NCBI GenBank assembly: GCA_944325695.1
Contig: CALVBA010000008.1
Span: 1-42,760, forward strand
From: an uncultured Anaeroplasmataceae bacterium
GTDB lineage: Bacteria; Bacillota_I; Bacilli_A; Acholeplasmatales; Anaeroplasmataceae
Reading direction: 5' to 3'
DNA: 42,760 nt
Shown: positions 17,266-26,890 of the stretch, piece by piece
Numbering within the stretch: position 1 is the first letter of the stretch
Layout: each line of letters opens with the position of its first letter
Program-made: the position numbers and the translations under genes
Notes under the pieces: model-generated
Seen by the model: the letters and a program-made list of their open reading frames with translations, nothing else
Told to the model about the DNA's origin: nothing
Databases searched by the model: none

Positions 17266-18776
17266 TACGCTGACATCCTTTCTTCAAAGTGCTTAACTAA
17301 TTTAGAAATACTAAATGTTAAAACAAAATAAATTGCACCTACAATCACAAATGGTTCTAATGATAAATAGGTTAATGATGTGATATTATTTTTGATTGTC
17401 ATCAAATCACCAACAAAGAATACTGAAGCAAGAGATGTTTCTTTAATTAACATTACAAATTCATTTCCTAAAGCAGGTAAGATATTTTTTAAAGCTTGTG
17501 GAATGATTATTTTATGCATTGTTTGAAATTTAGTTAATCCTAAGCATGATGCTGCCTCAAATTGTCCTTTTGGTACAGCATTAATCCCAGCACGAATAAT
17601 TTCAGAAACATAAGCTGCACTATTTAGGAATAATGCCACTGCTACACTAATAAATGGTGGCCAATTTGATGGTGCAGCTAAGTAAATAAACCATAATAAT
17701 AGCAATAACGGAATCCCACGAATAAATTCAACATATACCGTCGCAAGTGCATTTAATGGTTTGAAAGAATTACGTTTTAAGAAAGTAATAAAAATAGCAA
17801 TGATTGTTCCAAATAAAACACTGATCAAACTTAACGAAAGAGTTATTCCAATACCTTCTAAAAATTGAAGACCATAATTTTTTACCAATTTAATAGTTAT
17901 AGTAAAGAAGTTAGACGAAGAATCAATTGATAGTTCATTAGCTAAAGCTTTAGAAACTTCAAACCACGTATAATATTGATTTTCTGCTAAGTTAGAAATG
18001 GCTAAATTAACCTTTTCTAATAAAACAGTATTATTTTTAGATACACAAGCAATTAGTCCACTTTCTTCTGTAGGGAAAGATACATTCGGAATAATAACAA
18101 AATCACTATTTTCCTCAACTACCGTTAAAGCAGCTAATTCTGAAATGGCTAATGCATCAACTTTATCTTGTTTAATTTTTGTTAAACCATCTGGAATTGA
18201 TTGGATTAAATCAATTTGTGCTGATGGTAAAAATTCTTTTACTAAATCCATTTGTAATGAATTATTTTGGGCAGAAATCTTAATATTACTTTTATTTAAA
18301 TCATCTAATGTCTTAAATTTATCAACATCTTCTTTCGAACAAATCAATACTTGTCCGCCTTCTCCATCATCATAATAAGATTTTGTTAATCCGTAATTTT
18401 CAGCTCTTTCTGATGAATAAGTTAATCCAGAAATAACAATATCGGCTTTATTAGTCGTTAATGTTGCGAATAGGTTATCAAATGACATTTGTATAATATC
18501 TAATTCTAAACCAAAATTTTGCGCTAAATATGATGCAAAGTATACATCCGATCCATTAAATTGGGCAATTCCGCTTTTAGTTAAGTCCAAAAATTCATAC
18601 GGAGCATAATCGGGAGATAACGCTACAGTTAATTTACCTTCGTTTACTAGTTTTGCTCCAGTAACATCGATTGTTTTCTCATATTTTTCATCTTGCCACG
18701 AACTTTTATTGTTACTACATCCAACTAAATTGAAAGTTAATATTCCTAATATAAAAGCAAGTATAATTTTTTTCAT
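17265..18776 (-). CDS. Fused substrate-binding lipoprotein / permease of an amino-acid ABC importer
   Basis: One 503-aa chain joins the extracellular binding protein and the membrane permease of a polar amino-acid importer. Residues 1-20 are a lipoprotein signal with lipobox LVGC (Cys20). Residues about 40-265 are a type 3 solute-binding domain ([30 protein letters not shown]). Residues about 285-500 are the HisM/GlnP permease ([34 protein letters not shown], the EAA loop in [23 protein letters not shown]). The ATG at 18776 is chosen for GGAG 9 nt upstream and because it gives a proper signal peptide. A long structured leader precedes it. Substrate cannot be fixed from sequence. Confidence 0.93.
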   Translation of the reverse strand: MKKIILAFILGILTFNLVGCSNNKSSWQDEKYEKTIDVTGAKLVNEGKLTVALSPDYAPYEFLDLTKSGIAQFNGSDVYFASYLAQNFGLELDIIQMSFDNLFATLTTNKADIVISGLTYSSERAENYGLTKSYYDDGEGGQVLICSKEDVDKFKTLDDLNKSNIKISAQNNSLQMDLVKEFLPSAQIDLIQSIPDGLTKIKQDKVDALAISELAALTVVEENSDFVIIPNVSFPTEESGLIACVSKNNTVLLEKVNLAISNLAENQYYTWFEVSKALANELSIDSSSNFFTITIKLVKNYGLQFLEGIGITLSLSLISVLFGTIIAIFITFLKRNSFKPLNALATVYVEFIRGIPLLLLLWFIYLAAPSNWPPFISVAVALFLNSAAYVSEIIRAGINAVPKGQFEAASCLGLTKFQTMHKIIIPQALKNILPALGNEFVMLIKETSLASVFFVGDLMTIKNNITSLTYLSLEPFVIVGAIYFVLTFSISKLVKHFEERMSA

Positions 18777-19012
18777 TTTATAATTCTCCATTTCTTTTTT
18801 TAAATTTTTTATATATTAAAAAAACGTCGGCCTTCCATAAAAGCATACCCCCTACAATAAACAAGAGTAAAAAAAAGGCCCATTTGAATATAATGGACAA
18901 CTAATAAATAAAGCCCATAATTATGAAGATCATGGGCTTGCATAATTATACTCAAGTTTAATACTATAATTTTAAACTATCTTTGCAAATTATCTTTAAT
19001 ATAATAAAGATA
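18777..19012 (-). promoter_or_regulatory. Structured 5' leader of the amino-acid ABC operon
   Basis: About 235 nt between the likely start site and the coding start. It contains hairpin 1 (AAGCCCAT / ATGGGCTT, within 18911-18939), then GTCCAT / ATGGGC followed by C and TTTTTTTT (within 18868-18898), a clear terminator. Further on, AAGGCC can pair back with GGCCTT of that terminator. The short frame ATGGAAGGCCGACGT... (9 codons, M E G R R F F N I) follows AGGGGG by 9 nt. The arrangement looks like transcription attenuation. I recognise no known riboswitch class. Confidence 0.5.
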
Positions 19013-19017
19013 TTTAT

Positions 19018-19052
19018 ATTATACATTTTCCTTAATTATTGTCAATAATTAA
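19018..19052 (-). promoter_or_regulatory. Promoter and dyad operator of the amino-acid ABC operon
   Basis: TTGACA (19040-19045), 16-bp spacer and TATAAT (19018-19023) on the minus strand. The -35 lies at the centre of a perfect inverted repeat TTAATTATTG-T-CAATAATTAA (19032-19052), a likely repressor site. Confidence 0.65.
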
Positions 19053-19061
19053 AAAATAAAA

Positions 19062-19088
19062 ATAAAAAAAGCGTTTTAAAAAACGCTT
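19062..19088 (-). terminator. Second terminator after cspA
   Basis: AAGCGTTTT pairs with AAAACGCTT and a T run follows on the minus strand. It backs up the hairpin at 19117-19138. Confidence 0.8.
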
Positions 19089-19116
19089 CAAAATTAAATG
19101 AAAGTATTATCAAAAT

Positions 19117-19138
19117 AAAAGAACTATTTTCATAGTTC
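19117..19138 (-). terminator. First terminator after cspA
   Basis: GAACTAT pairs with ATAGTTC around a GAAA tetraloop (minus strand), followed by TTTT. Confidence 0.75.
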
Positions 19139-19166
19139 ATTTATTTTAAGTTTTGAGAAAATTATA

Positions 19167-19364
19167 TTATAACTTTACTACGTTGCTTGCTTGAGGTCCT
19201 CTGTCTCCTTCTTTTACTTCGAATTCAACTTGGTCCCCTTCTGCTAAAGCTTTGTAACCTTCAGCAACAATTGCACTGTAGTGAACAAATACATCTTTTC
19301 CTTCTTCAGAAGTGATAAATCCATATCCCTTTTCTGAATCAAACCATTTAACTATACCTTTCAT
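19167..19364 (-). CDS. cspA: Cold-shock protein (CspA/CspB family)
   Basis: A 65-aa single-stranded nucleic-acid-binding protein of the OB fold, an RNA chaperone. RNP1 ([11 protein letters not shown]) and RNP2 (DVFVHYSAI) are both intact, and the length matches the family. The ATG follows AAAGGAG. The mRNA leader is about 60 nt, and two consecutive terminators close the gene. Several family symbols are possible; cspA is used in the broad sense. Confidence 0.96.
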   Translation of the reverse strand: MKGIVKWFDSEKGYGFITSEEGKDVFVHYSAIVAEGYKALAEGDQVEFEVKEGDRGPQASNVVKL

Positions 19365-19431
19365 TTAAAAAACTCCTTTTGTTTTAATTCAGTAATACTT
19401 TGTAAATAAACAATAAATACTACCTACATTC

Positions 19432-19460
19432 AGTATACTCCTTTATTAAAAATAAATCAA
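19432..19460 (-). promoter_or_regulatory. Promoter of the cold-shock gene
   Basis: TTGATT (19455-19460), 17-bp spacer and TATACT (19432-19437) on the minus strand. Confidence 0.7.
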
Positions 19461-19506
19461 TCTTTTTTTGAAAAAAAATATAATAAATGGCAAAAAATGT
19501 AATTAC

Positions 19507-19950
19507 TTAATTTAATTTCAATTTAAAAAAGCTTAAAATGTTTTCTAAAGACTTAATAAGAACAACTTCATCTTCTATTTTCATATCTAAAAACAATGAA
19601 TCAATTAAATGATTATGAAATTCTTCGTGTACTTTTAAAACTTTTTGGGCGGATTCGGTTAATTCTAATAACACTTTTCGACGATCTTTTTCATCATCGC
19701 GTCTAACGATATATCCTTTTTTTACAAGACGATTTACTGAAGTTGTTAAACTTCCCACTGTAATTCTAAGTTTTTCAGCTATATCACCCATTTTAGGTTC
19801 TTTAACTAATGTTACAGCTTCTAAAACGTGAACCTCGTTCATCGATAAATTTACACCATTTTTCTTTAATTGGTTTTGTTCAATATCTAAAATATGATTA
19901 AAAACATCAACTAATAATTCATTTAAAATATTTCTTGTTTTTTCTTGCAA
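19507..19950 (-). CDS. MarR-family regulator, FabT-like
   Basis: A 147-aa winged-helix protein. The segment LSMNEVHVLEAVTLVKEPKMGDIAEKLRITVGSLTTSVNRLVKKGYIVRRDDEKDRRKV contains the recognition helix (ITVGSLTTSVNRL) and the DxRxRKV wing. It resembles FabT, the fatty-acid synthesis repressor of Streptococcus and Lactococcus, more than drug-pump regulators. The TTG at 19950 is preferred since AAAGGGTG lies about 6 nt upstream; a GTG three codons earlier is buried in that site. It follows degV by 14 nt in one operon. DegV/FakB proteins bind fatty acids, so the pairing supports a lipid-sensing role; that is inference. Confidence 0.85.
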   Translation of the reverse strand: MQEKTRNILNELLVDVFNHILDIEQNQLKKNGVNLSMNEVHVLEAVTLVKEPKMGDIAEKLRITVGSLTTSVNRLVKKGYIVRRDDEKDRRKVLLELTESAQKVLKVHEEFHNHLIDSLFLDMKIEDEVVLIKSLENILSFFKLKLN

Positions 19951-19964
19951 AAATAGCACCCTTT

Positions 19965-20825
19965 CTATTTTATTTCAATATATCCTAAAGCAAATGTTCC
20001 TGGTCCGGCATGAGCTCCAACAACCGGTGTTAATGGGCATAAAACAACATCCACTAAATTACAATCATTAGCATTAGCCTTAACTTGTTCTAATAAAGCA
20101 TTAACTTCTTCTTTATTATTCGTATAAACACCGATTAAAATAATATTTTTACCTTTAATTTCTGATAATAAAATTTCCATGGTACGTGCTTTAGCTTTTG
20201 GGAGTGTTCTGATTTTTTCTTTAGTAACCAAAGCACCATCATTATCAAATTCTAAAAGTGGCTTTAATTTAAGGAATGAGCCTAAGAATCCTGCAACACC
20301 ATTTAAACGGCCATTTTTAACTAAAAATTTTAAAGTATCAACACAAACATAAACACGACAACGTTCTGGAATCAAAGAAATCTCAGAGGCCACTAAAGAA
20401 GCATCCATTCCACTTTCTAACAAGCGTTTAGCTTCTAACACCATCCAAACTTCAACATAACTAACAAATTTAGAATCAATTGTGTAAACATCAATATCCT
20501 CTACCATTGTTCCAGCTAAGCGCATGGCATTAACAGTTCCACTTAATTTAGATGAAATTGTAATACAAATGATACTTTTATATCCTAAATTTTTAATATT
20601 TTCAAACATTTCCCTAATTTTACCAACCGGTGTTTGACTTGTCGATAAATTAATATCTGGATCTTTAGCTATAATATCATAGAACTCTTCTGCTTTAATG
20701 TCAATAAAATCCTCATATTCTTTGTCCCCTAGATTAAGGATTGAACGTAATACAAAAACATCTTTAAATTCACCTAAATAGTCGATTCCACTATTACCAC
20801 ATACAACGATCGCTGTTTTATTCAT
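19965..20825 (-). CDS. DegV family fatty-acid-binding protein
   Basis: A 286-aa DegV-fold protein. Members of this family (FakB) bind one fatty acid and present it to the kinase FakA so that exogenous fatty acids can be used. The N-terminal KTAIVVCGNSGID, the TSQTPVGKIREMFE segment with the conserved T-S-Q-P, and the C-terminal PLTPVVGAHAGPGTFALGYI are the family marks. Start ATG behind AGGAG. No fakA is seen in the window. It is the first gene of a two-gene operon with the FabT-like regulator. Confidence 0.92.
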   Translation of the reverse strand: MNKTAIVVCGNSGIDYLGEFKDVFVLRSILNLGDKEYEDFIDIKAEEFYDIIAKDPDINLSTSQTPVGKIREMFENIKNLGYKSIICITISSKLSGTVNAMRLAGTMVEDIDVYTIDSKFVSYVEVWMVLEAKRLLESGMDASLVASEISLIPERCRVYVCVDTLKFLVKNGRLNGVAGFLGSFLKLKPLLEFDNDGALVTKEKIRTLPKAKARTMEILLSEIKGKNIILIGVYTNNKEEVNALLEQVKANANDCNLVDVVLCPLTPVVGAHAGPGTFALGYIEIK

Positions 20826-20861
20826 TCTTAAAAACTCCTAACATTATTTTTTAATATCTTT

Positions 20862-20890
20862 ATTGTAGCATGTTATATCTAGTTAGACAA
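20862..20890 (-). promoter_or_regulatory. Promoter of degV
   Basis: TTGTCT (20885-20890), 17-bp spacer and TACAAT (20862-20867) on the minus strand. A small TCTA-AC-TAGA dyad starts inside the -35. Confidence 0.6.
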
Positions 20891-20956
20891 CTATTTTATA
20901 AGATAATTTTTAATATCAAAATATTTGAATACTTAATTTTATTAAATGTTTATCAC

Positions 20957-20985
20957 AAAAAAAACAAGTTAAATTAATTAACTTG
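20957..20985 (-). terminator. Terminator of typA
   Basis: CAAGTTAA and TTAACTTG (20965-20985) pair around a 5-nt loop and run into eight T on the minus strand. Confidence 0.85.
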
Positions 20986-20995
20986 ATTTTTCATC

Positions 20996-22822
20996 TTAAT
21001 TTTCTTTATACTTTTTACGAGAATCAAATTTTTTACGTTCATTAGTATCTAATATGTATTTGCGTAGGCGAATATTTTTAGGAGTAACTTCAACTAATTC
21101 ATCGTCATTAATATATTCTAGGCATGCTTCTAACGATAAAATACGTGGTTTTTTAAGAACTACAGTATTATCCTTTCCTGCACTACGTGTATTAGATTGC
21201 GCTTTAGCCTTAACCACATTAACCGCTAAATCACCTTCGCGATTGCATTCTCCAACAATCATTCCTTCATATATTTTTTGTCCTGGTTCAATAAACATTG
21301 TTCCACGATCTTCTAACTTACCAATTGAATAAGCCGTTGAATCGCCAGTATCCATTGATACTAAAACACCTAATTTGCGTTCTCCAACAGTTGTGTTATC
21401 CATTTCACGATAATCTAAGAATATATGTGAACACATTCCATATCCTTTAGTAATAGTCATAAAATCTGTATTAAAACCAATTAAACCGCGTGATGGCATC
21501 GTATAAATAACACGTGCTTGACCATTTCTTTGATCCATCGATTCCATAATTCCACGACGATTTCCTAACATTTCAATAACTGAACCAACAGTTTCTTCTG
21601 GACAATCAATTTGCACATATTCATATGGCTCATACTTAATGCCATTTTCCTCTTTAACAATAACACGTGGGCGAGATACTTGGAATTCATATCCTTCACG
21701 ACGCATTGTTTCAATAAGAATTGATAAATGCAATTCTCCACGACCACTAACAACCCATTCTTCGCTATTACCGATTCGATCCACACGTAATGAAACATCT
21801 TTTTGCATTTCTTTAATCAATCGATCCTCGATTTTAGTTGCCGTAACAAATTTTCCTTCTTTTCCTGCAAATGGTGAAGTATTTGTCCCAAAAGTCATTT
21901 GGACAGTCGGTTCTGAAACTTTCAAAGGCTCTAAAGCCTCTTCTTTTCCTATATTACATACCGTTTCACCAACAGAAATATCGGGTAATCCAGAAATAGC
22001 AACGATATCTCCAGCATAAGCTTCTGATACTTCAATTCGATCTAATCCTAAAAAACCAAATAATTTTTGGATTCTAAATTGTTTGATTGTTCCATCTAAG
22101 CGAACACATGAAACCATTTCTCCGGTTTTCATTTTACCACGAACAATTCTTCCAATACCAATTCTTCCAACAAAATCATTATAATCTAATAACGCAGGTT
22201 GAAATTGCAGAGGTGCTTCAACATCAACTTTTGGAGCTGGAATAGATTCAATAATTAAATCTAATAAATTTTTCATCGTTTTTTCTTGAGTATTTAAATC
22301 CGGTTGTAAACTTGAAGTATTGTTGATGGCACTTGTATAACAAATAGGGAATTCTAATTGTTCTTCATCAGCCCCCAAATCGATTAATAATTCTAAAACC
22401 TCATCAATTACCTCTAATGGACGAGCTGATGGTTTATCTACTTTATTAATAACCACAATTGGTGTTAATCCTGCCTCTAAAGCTTTTTTTAGCACAAAAC
22501 GAGTTTGCGGCATTGTTCCTTCATAAGCATCAACAACTAATAAACAACCATCAACCATCTTCATAATACGCTCTACTTCGCCACCAAAATCAGCATGTCC
22601 TGGTGTATCTAAAATATTAATGCGATAATCTTTATATTTAATAGCTGTATTTTTAGCTAAAATAGTTATTCCACGTTCACGTTCAATATCATTAGAATCC
22701 ATCGCTCTTTCTTGAACATTTTGATTCTCTCTAAAAGTATGCGAACTTTGTAATAATTTATCAACTAATGTCGTTTTTCCATGATCAACATGGGCAATAA
22801 TAGCTATATTTCTAATTTCCAT
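20996..22822 (-). CDS. typA: Ribosome-associated GTPase TypA/BipA
   Basis: Translational GTPase related to EF-G that binds 70S ribosomes and aids 50S assembly and stress responses. The 608-aa length is standard. G1 AHVDHGKTT, the switch region ERERGITI, G3 [10 protein letters not shown] and G4 [10 protein letters not shown] are all intact. The BipA-specific region [12 protein letters not shown]...[11 protein letters not shown] and the C-terminal domain ([17 protein letters not shown]) follow. The start ATG has only a weak purine-rich stretch upstream (GAGATAGAGAT). Monocistronic, closed by a strong terminator. Confidence 0.97.
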   Translation of the reverse strand: MEIRNIAIIAHVDHGKTTLVDKLLQSSHTFRENQNVQERAMDSNDIERERGITILAKNTAIKYKDYRINILDTPGHADFGGEVERIMKMVDGCLLVVDAYEGTMPQTRFVLKKALEAGLTPIVVINKVDKPSARPLEVIDEVLELLIDLGADEEQLEFPICYTSAINNTSSLQPDLNTQEKTMKNLLDLIIESIPAPKVDVEAPLQFQPALLDYNDFVGRIGIGRIVRGKMKTGEMVSCVRLDGTIKQFRIQKLFGFLGLDRIEVSEAYAGDIVAISGLPDISVGETVCNIGKEEALEPLKVSEPTVQMTFGTNTSPFAGKEGKFVTATKIEDRLIKEMQKDVSLRVDRIGNSEEWVVSGRGELHLSILIETMRREGYEFQVSRPRVIVKEENGIKYEPYEYVQIDCPEETVGSVIEMLGNRRGIMESMDQRNGQARVIYTMPSRGLIGFNTDFMTITKGYGMCSHIFLDYREMDNTTVGERKLGVLVSMDTGDSTAYSIGKLEDRGTMFIEPGQKIYEGMIVGECNREGDLAVNVVKAKAQSNTRSAGKDNTVVLKKPRILSLEACLEYINDDELVEVTPKNIRLRKYILDTNERKKFDSRKKYKEN

Positions 22823-22894
22823 ATCTCTATCTCAACTTTCTAAATTTCTAAATAACCAATCTATTATAACATTTTTTTTAAATTATTACTACTA

Positions 22895-23986
22895 TTATTT
22901 ATGTCGATAGTTCTTTAATTTACTACCAATGGTATAGATAAGATCATTTTCTTTTTTGATGTACAATTCATTTATAAAATTAAACAACGCCAACAACGTT
23001 TTATTTTGACAAATTTTTTTATTATCTAAAAACTTATGTAATGATACTTTAAAAAGTGGATGTGTCGCATCATTTAAGTATGACAAATAATGGATAAAAT
23101 CAGGATTATCCTTCATAAAACGATAAAATACTTTTAACATATAAGGTAATTTAATATATCCAACTTCATTATTTTTTGCGATCATTACTAATTGATTTAA
23201 TTTTTCTAATTCGTAACTAATCATATAATTAATTAATTCTTGAAGTAATTTATCATGAACTTCTTTAGCTATTAATATATCTATTAATCTACTTCGCCAC
23301 ATAAAACGTTCATATTTTTCCATTAATAAATTATATTTATTTTTAAATTGTTCCCATTGCTTACAAAAATCCTTTTGCGCTACCATATCTAATAAGATTT
23401 TAATATCATCACTAACTTTTTTATTTTCTACTAAATCTTTTTCAATATTAGATAGCTTAGAAAGTAGTTTATTAGCTTCTAAATAATAATTTTCTAAACA
23501 TTCTACCAAATCAATATGCCGTATTGCTTCTTCACAAGTTGTCTTAGTGCATTCAATTATTTTATAAGAAAAAACGCGATTAGTAATATCATCTTTATTC
23601 AAAATACAATAACCAATCGTATTTTCATAAACACGATGTGTTGGATGCCCAACTACATCATTGCGAATATATTTCAATTCACGTAAAATGTGATTTTGAT
23701 TGATATTAATGATATTTTTACTATTTGTTATACCATATGCTAAATCATATAACGCATCTATCGCTACAAAAAGACCTTGAACTAAACCATATAATCGTAA
23801 TAATAAGGCCCCTTTTCCATGTTTATCATCGATAGTATTGATAAAATTTTCTTGCATCTCGTTCATATTATCTAAAGCATTTAAGCTACTATTGATTTTA
23901 TAGCGTAAAAAACTTTTTTTATTATCGTATGGAAAGTTTAAAATTAATTGTTCATTAATTAATTGTAATTTTTTTATCTCTAACAT
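22895..23986 (-). CDS. Uncharacterised helical protein with a HEPN-like RX5H motif
   Basis: A 363-aa protein that I cannot place in a named family. The N-terminal third is all-helical and contains ELKYIRNDVVGHPTHR: Arg108 followed by Asn109 and His114 fits the R-[ND]-x(3-5)-H motif of HEPN nucleases, preceded by long helices (LLLRLYGLVQGLFVAIDALYDLAYGI) as in that fold. The rest (about 150-363) is Lys/Glu/Leu-rich and helical, with no catalytic motif I can see. HEPN proteins are often RNases of toxin-antitoxin, abortive-infection or CRISPR systems. There is no partner antitoxin next to it; the neighbours are nrdG and typA. Start ATG behind GGGGAT; an extended -10 lies upstream. Confidence 0.5.
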   Translation of the reverse strand: MLEIKKLQLINEQLILNFPYDNKKSFLRYKINSSLNALDNMNEMQENFINTIDDKHGKGALLLRLYGLVQGLFVAIDALYDLAYGITNSKNIININQNHILRELKYIRNDVVGHPTHRVYENTIGYCILNKDDITNRVFSYKIIECTKTTCEEAIRHIDLVECLENYYLEANKLLSKLSNIEKDLVENKKVSDDIKILLDMVAQKDFCKQWEQFKNKYNLLMEKYERFMWRSRLIDILIAKEVHDKLLQELINYMISYELEKLNQLVMIAKNNEVGYIKLPYMLKVFYRFMKDNPDFIHYLSYLNDATHPLFKVSLHKFLDNKKICQNKTLLALFNFINELYIKKENDLIYTIGSKLKNYRHK

Positions 23987-24018
23987 TTGTTATCCCCATT
24001 TCTACTTTATATATCTTT

Positions 24019-24027
24019 ATTATACCA
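24019..24027 (-). promoter_or_regulatory. Extended -10 promoter of the HEPN-like gene
   Basis: TGGTATAAT on the minus strand, about 33 nt before the ATG, with no clear -35. Confidence 0.5.
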
Positions 24028-24042
24028 AATATATATAATAAT

Positions 24043-24077
24043 AAAAATCCTCATAAAGAAATAATTCTTTAGAGGAT
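24043..24077 (-). terminator. Terminator of the nrdD-nrdG operon
   Basis: ATCCTC...AAAGAA pairs with TTCTTT...GAGGAT (24047-24077, with one mismatch) and is followed by TTTTTATT on the minus strand. Confidence 0.7.
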
Positions 24078-24083
24078 AATTTT

Positions 24084-24590
24084 TTAATTATATGAACTTA
24101 AAATTATTTTATTTTCTAAAATAGAATTTCGACATTCAATGATACGCTGATTTTTAGACCCTTTAAAATGTAAATCATAACTCTTCAAACTATCAATATA
24201 AGGGCCATCGACAAGTAAATCAATTTTTAGTAATAAATCATGTAAAACTAAATCAGTTTGTGATTTTTTTAATAAATCCTCAAAAATAAATCCTGTGTAT
24301 ACCATAATGTGTTTATCTTTTAATAAACTAACTAATAAGTGACATTCTCTAATTTGTAAAAATGGTTCCCCACCACTAATTGTAACGCCATCATAATATT
24401 TTATATTATTAATATTATTGGCTAATTCATCAATCTTTATGTTATATCCACCATCTAAAGGGTGTGTTTGTTGATTATGACAATTTAAACAATTATGCAA
24501 ACAGCCTTGTGTAAATATTACATACCTAATTCCAGGACCATCGACAACTGATTCTTCTATAATTCCTGAAATTCTAATCATGTTTAACAT
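24084..24590 (-). CDS. nrdG: Anaerobic ribonucleotide reductase activating enzyme
   Basis: Radical SAM enzyme that makes the glycyl radical on NrdD. The [4Fe-4S] motif CLHNCLNC (CxxxCxxC) sits in TQGCLHNCLNCHN, preceded by DGPGIRYVIF, with the SAM-binding GGEPF in GVTISGGEPFLQ. 168 aa, a normal length. The reading frame overlaps the end of nrdD by 17 nt, and a second in-frame ATG at 24581 would overlap by 8 nt; neither has a strong Shine-Dalgarno, so coupled translation is likely. Its cluster would come from the SUF system. Confidence 0.95.
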   Translation of the reverse strand: MLNMIRISGIIEESVVDGPGIRYVIFTQGCLHNCLNCHNQQTHPLDGGYNIKIDELANNINNIKYYDGVTISGGEPFLQIRECHLLVSLLKDKHIMVYTGFIFEDLLKKSQTDLVLHDLLLKIDLLVDGPYIDSLKSYDLHFKGSKNQRIIECRNSILENKIILSSYN

Positions 24591-26868
24591 TGTGTTTTAC
24601 TCGCTCTAATACTTCTTGATATTTCGCATTATTAAACCGTTCTAACGTTCCTACTAAATAACCAGTAATACGTCTTATACGTTCAAATTTAATAACATTT
24701 TCTTTACGTCCACATTTTGGACAAACATCATTAATAACTCCATTATAACCACAAACAGGATCGCGATCAACAGGATGATTAATTGAACCATAACCGATAT
24801 TACAATCGTGCATATGTCTAATAATAGTTTCAAAAGCTTCTGGATTTTGAGATAAATTCCCATCTAATTCAACATATGAAATATGTCCTCCATTTGTTAA
24901 TTTATGATAAGGAGCTTCTAAAGAAATTTTTTTAAAGGCACTTATAGGGTAGTATACAGGAATATGGAAAGAATTTGTATAATACTCATGATTTGTTACC
25001 CCTTCTATAACACCATAAATTTTACGATCTATTTTTACAAATCTTCCACTTAATCCTTCAGCTGGTGTAGCTATTAAAGCATAATTTAAATGGCGTTTCA
25101 CTGTTTCTAAATCCATTTTTTTTCGCATATAACTAATAATATCTAATCCTAAATTTTGAGCTTTTTCACTTTCACCGTGATGATATCCTGTTAAAACTTT
25201 TAAGGTTTCTGCTAAACCGATAAAACCAACAGTTAAACTTCCATGCTTTAATACCTCATAAAGGGTGTCATCATAGTTTAAATTTTCACTATTATGCCAT
25301 ACACCTTGTCCCATTAGAAATGGAAAATTATAAACACGCTTAGAAACTTGAATTTTAAAACGTTCATAAAGTTGTTCTGCGACAAGATTTAAATATTCGT
25401 CTAATAATTGATAAAAATTCTCTAAATTACCTTGAGCTTCTAAAGCTAATCGCGGTAAATTAATAGAAGTGAAACTTAAATTTCCGCGTCCTGGTGTTTT
25501 TTCGTACTCACTAAAAATATTCCCCATTACCCGTGTGCGACACCCCATATAAGCTACTTCTGTTTTAGGATCATCTTCTTTATAAAACATCTTATTAAAA
25601 TCAGAATCCAAAAAACTATAATTAGGGAATAAGCGTTTTGATGATACCCTAAAAGATAACTGTAATAAATCATAGTTTGGATCACCGATATTATAATTTA
25701 TCCCTTCTTTAACTTTAAAAATTTGAATTGGAAAAATAGGTGTTGATCCGTCTCCTAAACCTCTTTCAGTTGAAAGTAATAAGTTTTTAATAACCATTCG
25801 ACCTTCACTTGAGGTGTCAGTTCCATAGTTTAATGACGAAAAAGGAACTTGAGCTCCTGCACGTGAATGCATGGAATTCAAATTATGAATTAATGATTCC
25901 ATTGCTTGATATGTATCTTGATTAGTTTCTTCATAACTGTTTTTTAAAACAAACTTCATTATTTTTTCAACTACTGGTCTAGTAAAATTTTGTTCAAGTA
26001 ACTGATAAACTTGTTCATCAACACCATTATTTTGATCTAATACAGGATTTTTTTTAGATAAAATGAAATATATTTCATCTAATTTAAAATCTTCATCATA
26101 CAAACTAATTGCTTTTTGTAAATTACGTTTGTAATGTTTATAATATGTTTTTTTTACCCCTTCTGCCATATCAAAATCAAAATTACAAATTGATTGCCCA
26201 CCATGTTGATCATTTTGATTAGATTGAATAGCTATACAAGCCAAAGATGCATAAGTTTGAATACTATTAGGCTCTCTAAGGAATCCTTCACTTACCGAAA
26301 ATCCACCTTTAAATAATTTCGTTAAGTCAATTTGACAACATGTTGTAGTAAAATTATAAAAATCTAAATCATGGATGTGAATATATCCATCATCATGAGC
26401 CTTAGCATAACGCTTATCTAAAATAAATTTTTTATAAAAATCTTTTGCTCCTTCACTTCCATATTTAAGCATCATTCCCATCGCTGTTTCACCATTAACA
26501 TTGGCGTTTTCACGTTTTAAATTATTTCCTTCTTCATCATCAAACGTCATAGAACAAAAAGTTCGCATTAAACTAGTATTCATTTCTCGCATTTTTGTTC
26601 TTTCATTGCGATATATAATATAACGTTTCGCAATGTCTTGATATCCCAATTCTAATAATACATCCTCAACAATGTTTTGAACCTCTTCTACTGTGATCTC
26701 TTTTTCATATTGTTCATTAATTAGAACTAGAATTCTTTTTAAAATTGCATCAGTTTCTTCTAAATTGGCATAGTTACTCGCTTTAAAAGCTTTAAATAAA
26801 GCCCCCTTAATTTTTTCTTTATCGAAAACCATTCTTCTACCATCACGTTTTACGACAACATCTACCAT
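24574..26868 (-). CDS. nrdD: Anaerobic (class III) ribonucleoside-triphosphate reductase
   Basis: Reduces ribonucleotides to deoxyribonucleotides without oxygen, using a glycyl radical. The 764-aa protein starts with an ATP-cone (VVKRDGRRMVFDKEKIKGAL). The C-terminal metal site is seen as DPVCGYNGVINDVCPKCG, and the radical glycine (about Gly736) lies in RRITGYLVG, followed by RFNNAKYQEVLERVKH. Only three cysteines are visible in the metal site (Cys..CxxC), with Asp where a fourth could be. Start ATG behind AAAGGGAG. First gene of an operon with nrdG. A 12-bp palindrome lies in its promoter region. Confidence 0.97.
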   Translation of the reverse strand: MVDVVVKRDGRRMVFDKEKIKGALFKAFKASNYANLEETDAILKRILVLINEQYEKEITVEEVQNIVEDVLLELGYQDIAKRYIIYRNERTKMREMNTSLMRTFCSMTFDDEEGNNLKRENANVNGETAMGMMLKYGSEGAKDFYKKFILDKRYAKAHDDGYIHIHDLDFYNFTTTCCQIDLTKLFKGGFSVSEGFLREPNSIQTYASLACIAIQSNQNDQHGGQSICNFDFDMAEGVKKTYYKHYKRNLQKAISLYDEDFKLDEIYFILSKKNPVLDQNNGVDEQVYQLLEQNFTRPVVEKIMKFVLKNSYEETNQDTYQAMESLIHNLNSMHSRAGAQVPFSSLNYGTDTSSEGRMVIKNLLLSTERGLGDGSTPIFPIQIFKVKEGINYNIGDPNYDLLQLSFRVSSKRLFPNYSFLDSDFNKMFYKEDDPKTEVAYMGCRTRVMGNIFSEYEKTPGRGNLSFTSINLPRLALEAQGNLENFYQLLDEYLNLVAEQLYERFKIQVSKRVYNFPFLMGQGVWHNSENLNYDDTLYEVLKHGSLTVGFIGLAETLKVLTGYHHGESEKAQNLGLDIISYMRKKMDLETVKRHLNYALIATPAEGLSGRFVKIDRKIYGVIEGVTNHEYYTNSFHIPVYYPISAFKKISLEAPYHKLTNGGHISYVELDGNLSQNPEAFETIIRHMHDCNIGYGSINHPVDRDPVCGYNGVINDVCPKCGRKENVIKFERIRRITGYLVGTLERFNNAKYQEVLERVKHNVKHD

Positions 26869-26890
26869 CTTTCTTCACTCCCTTTAATTG

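Noticed and set aside
18796-18867. A 23-codon frame ending just before the ABC lipoprotein start
   Set aside because: The ATG directly follows AGGGGGT with no room for a ribosome; the shorter frame a few bases on has better spacing and is described with the leader.
24719-24760. Loss of a metal ligand in NrdD (Asp instead of the first Cys)
   Set aside because: From memory the form DRDPVCGY is common in Firmicute NrdD proteins, so it is probably normal; an alignment would settle it.
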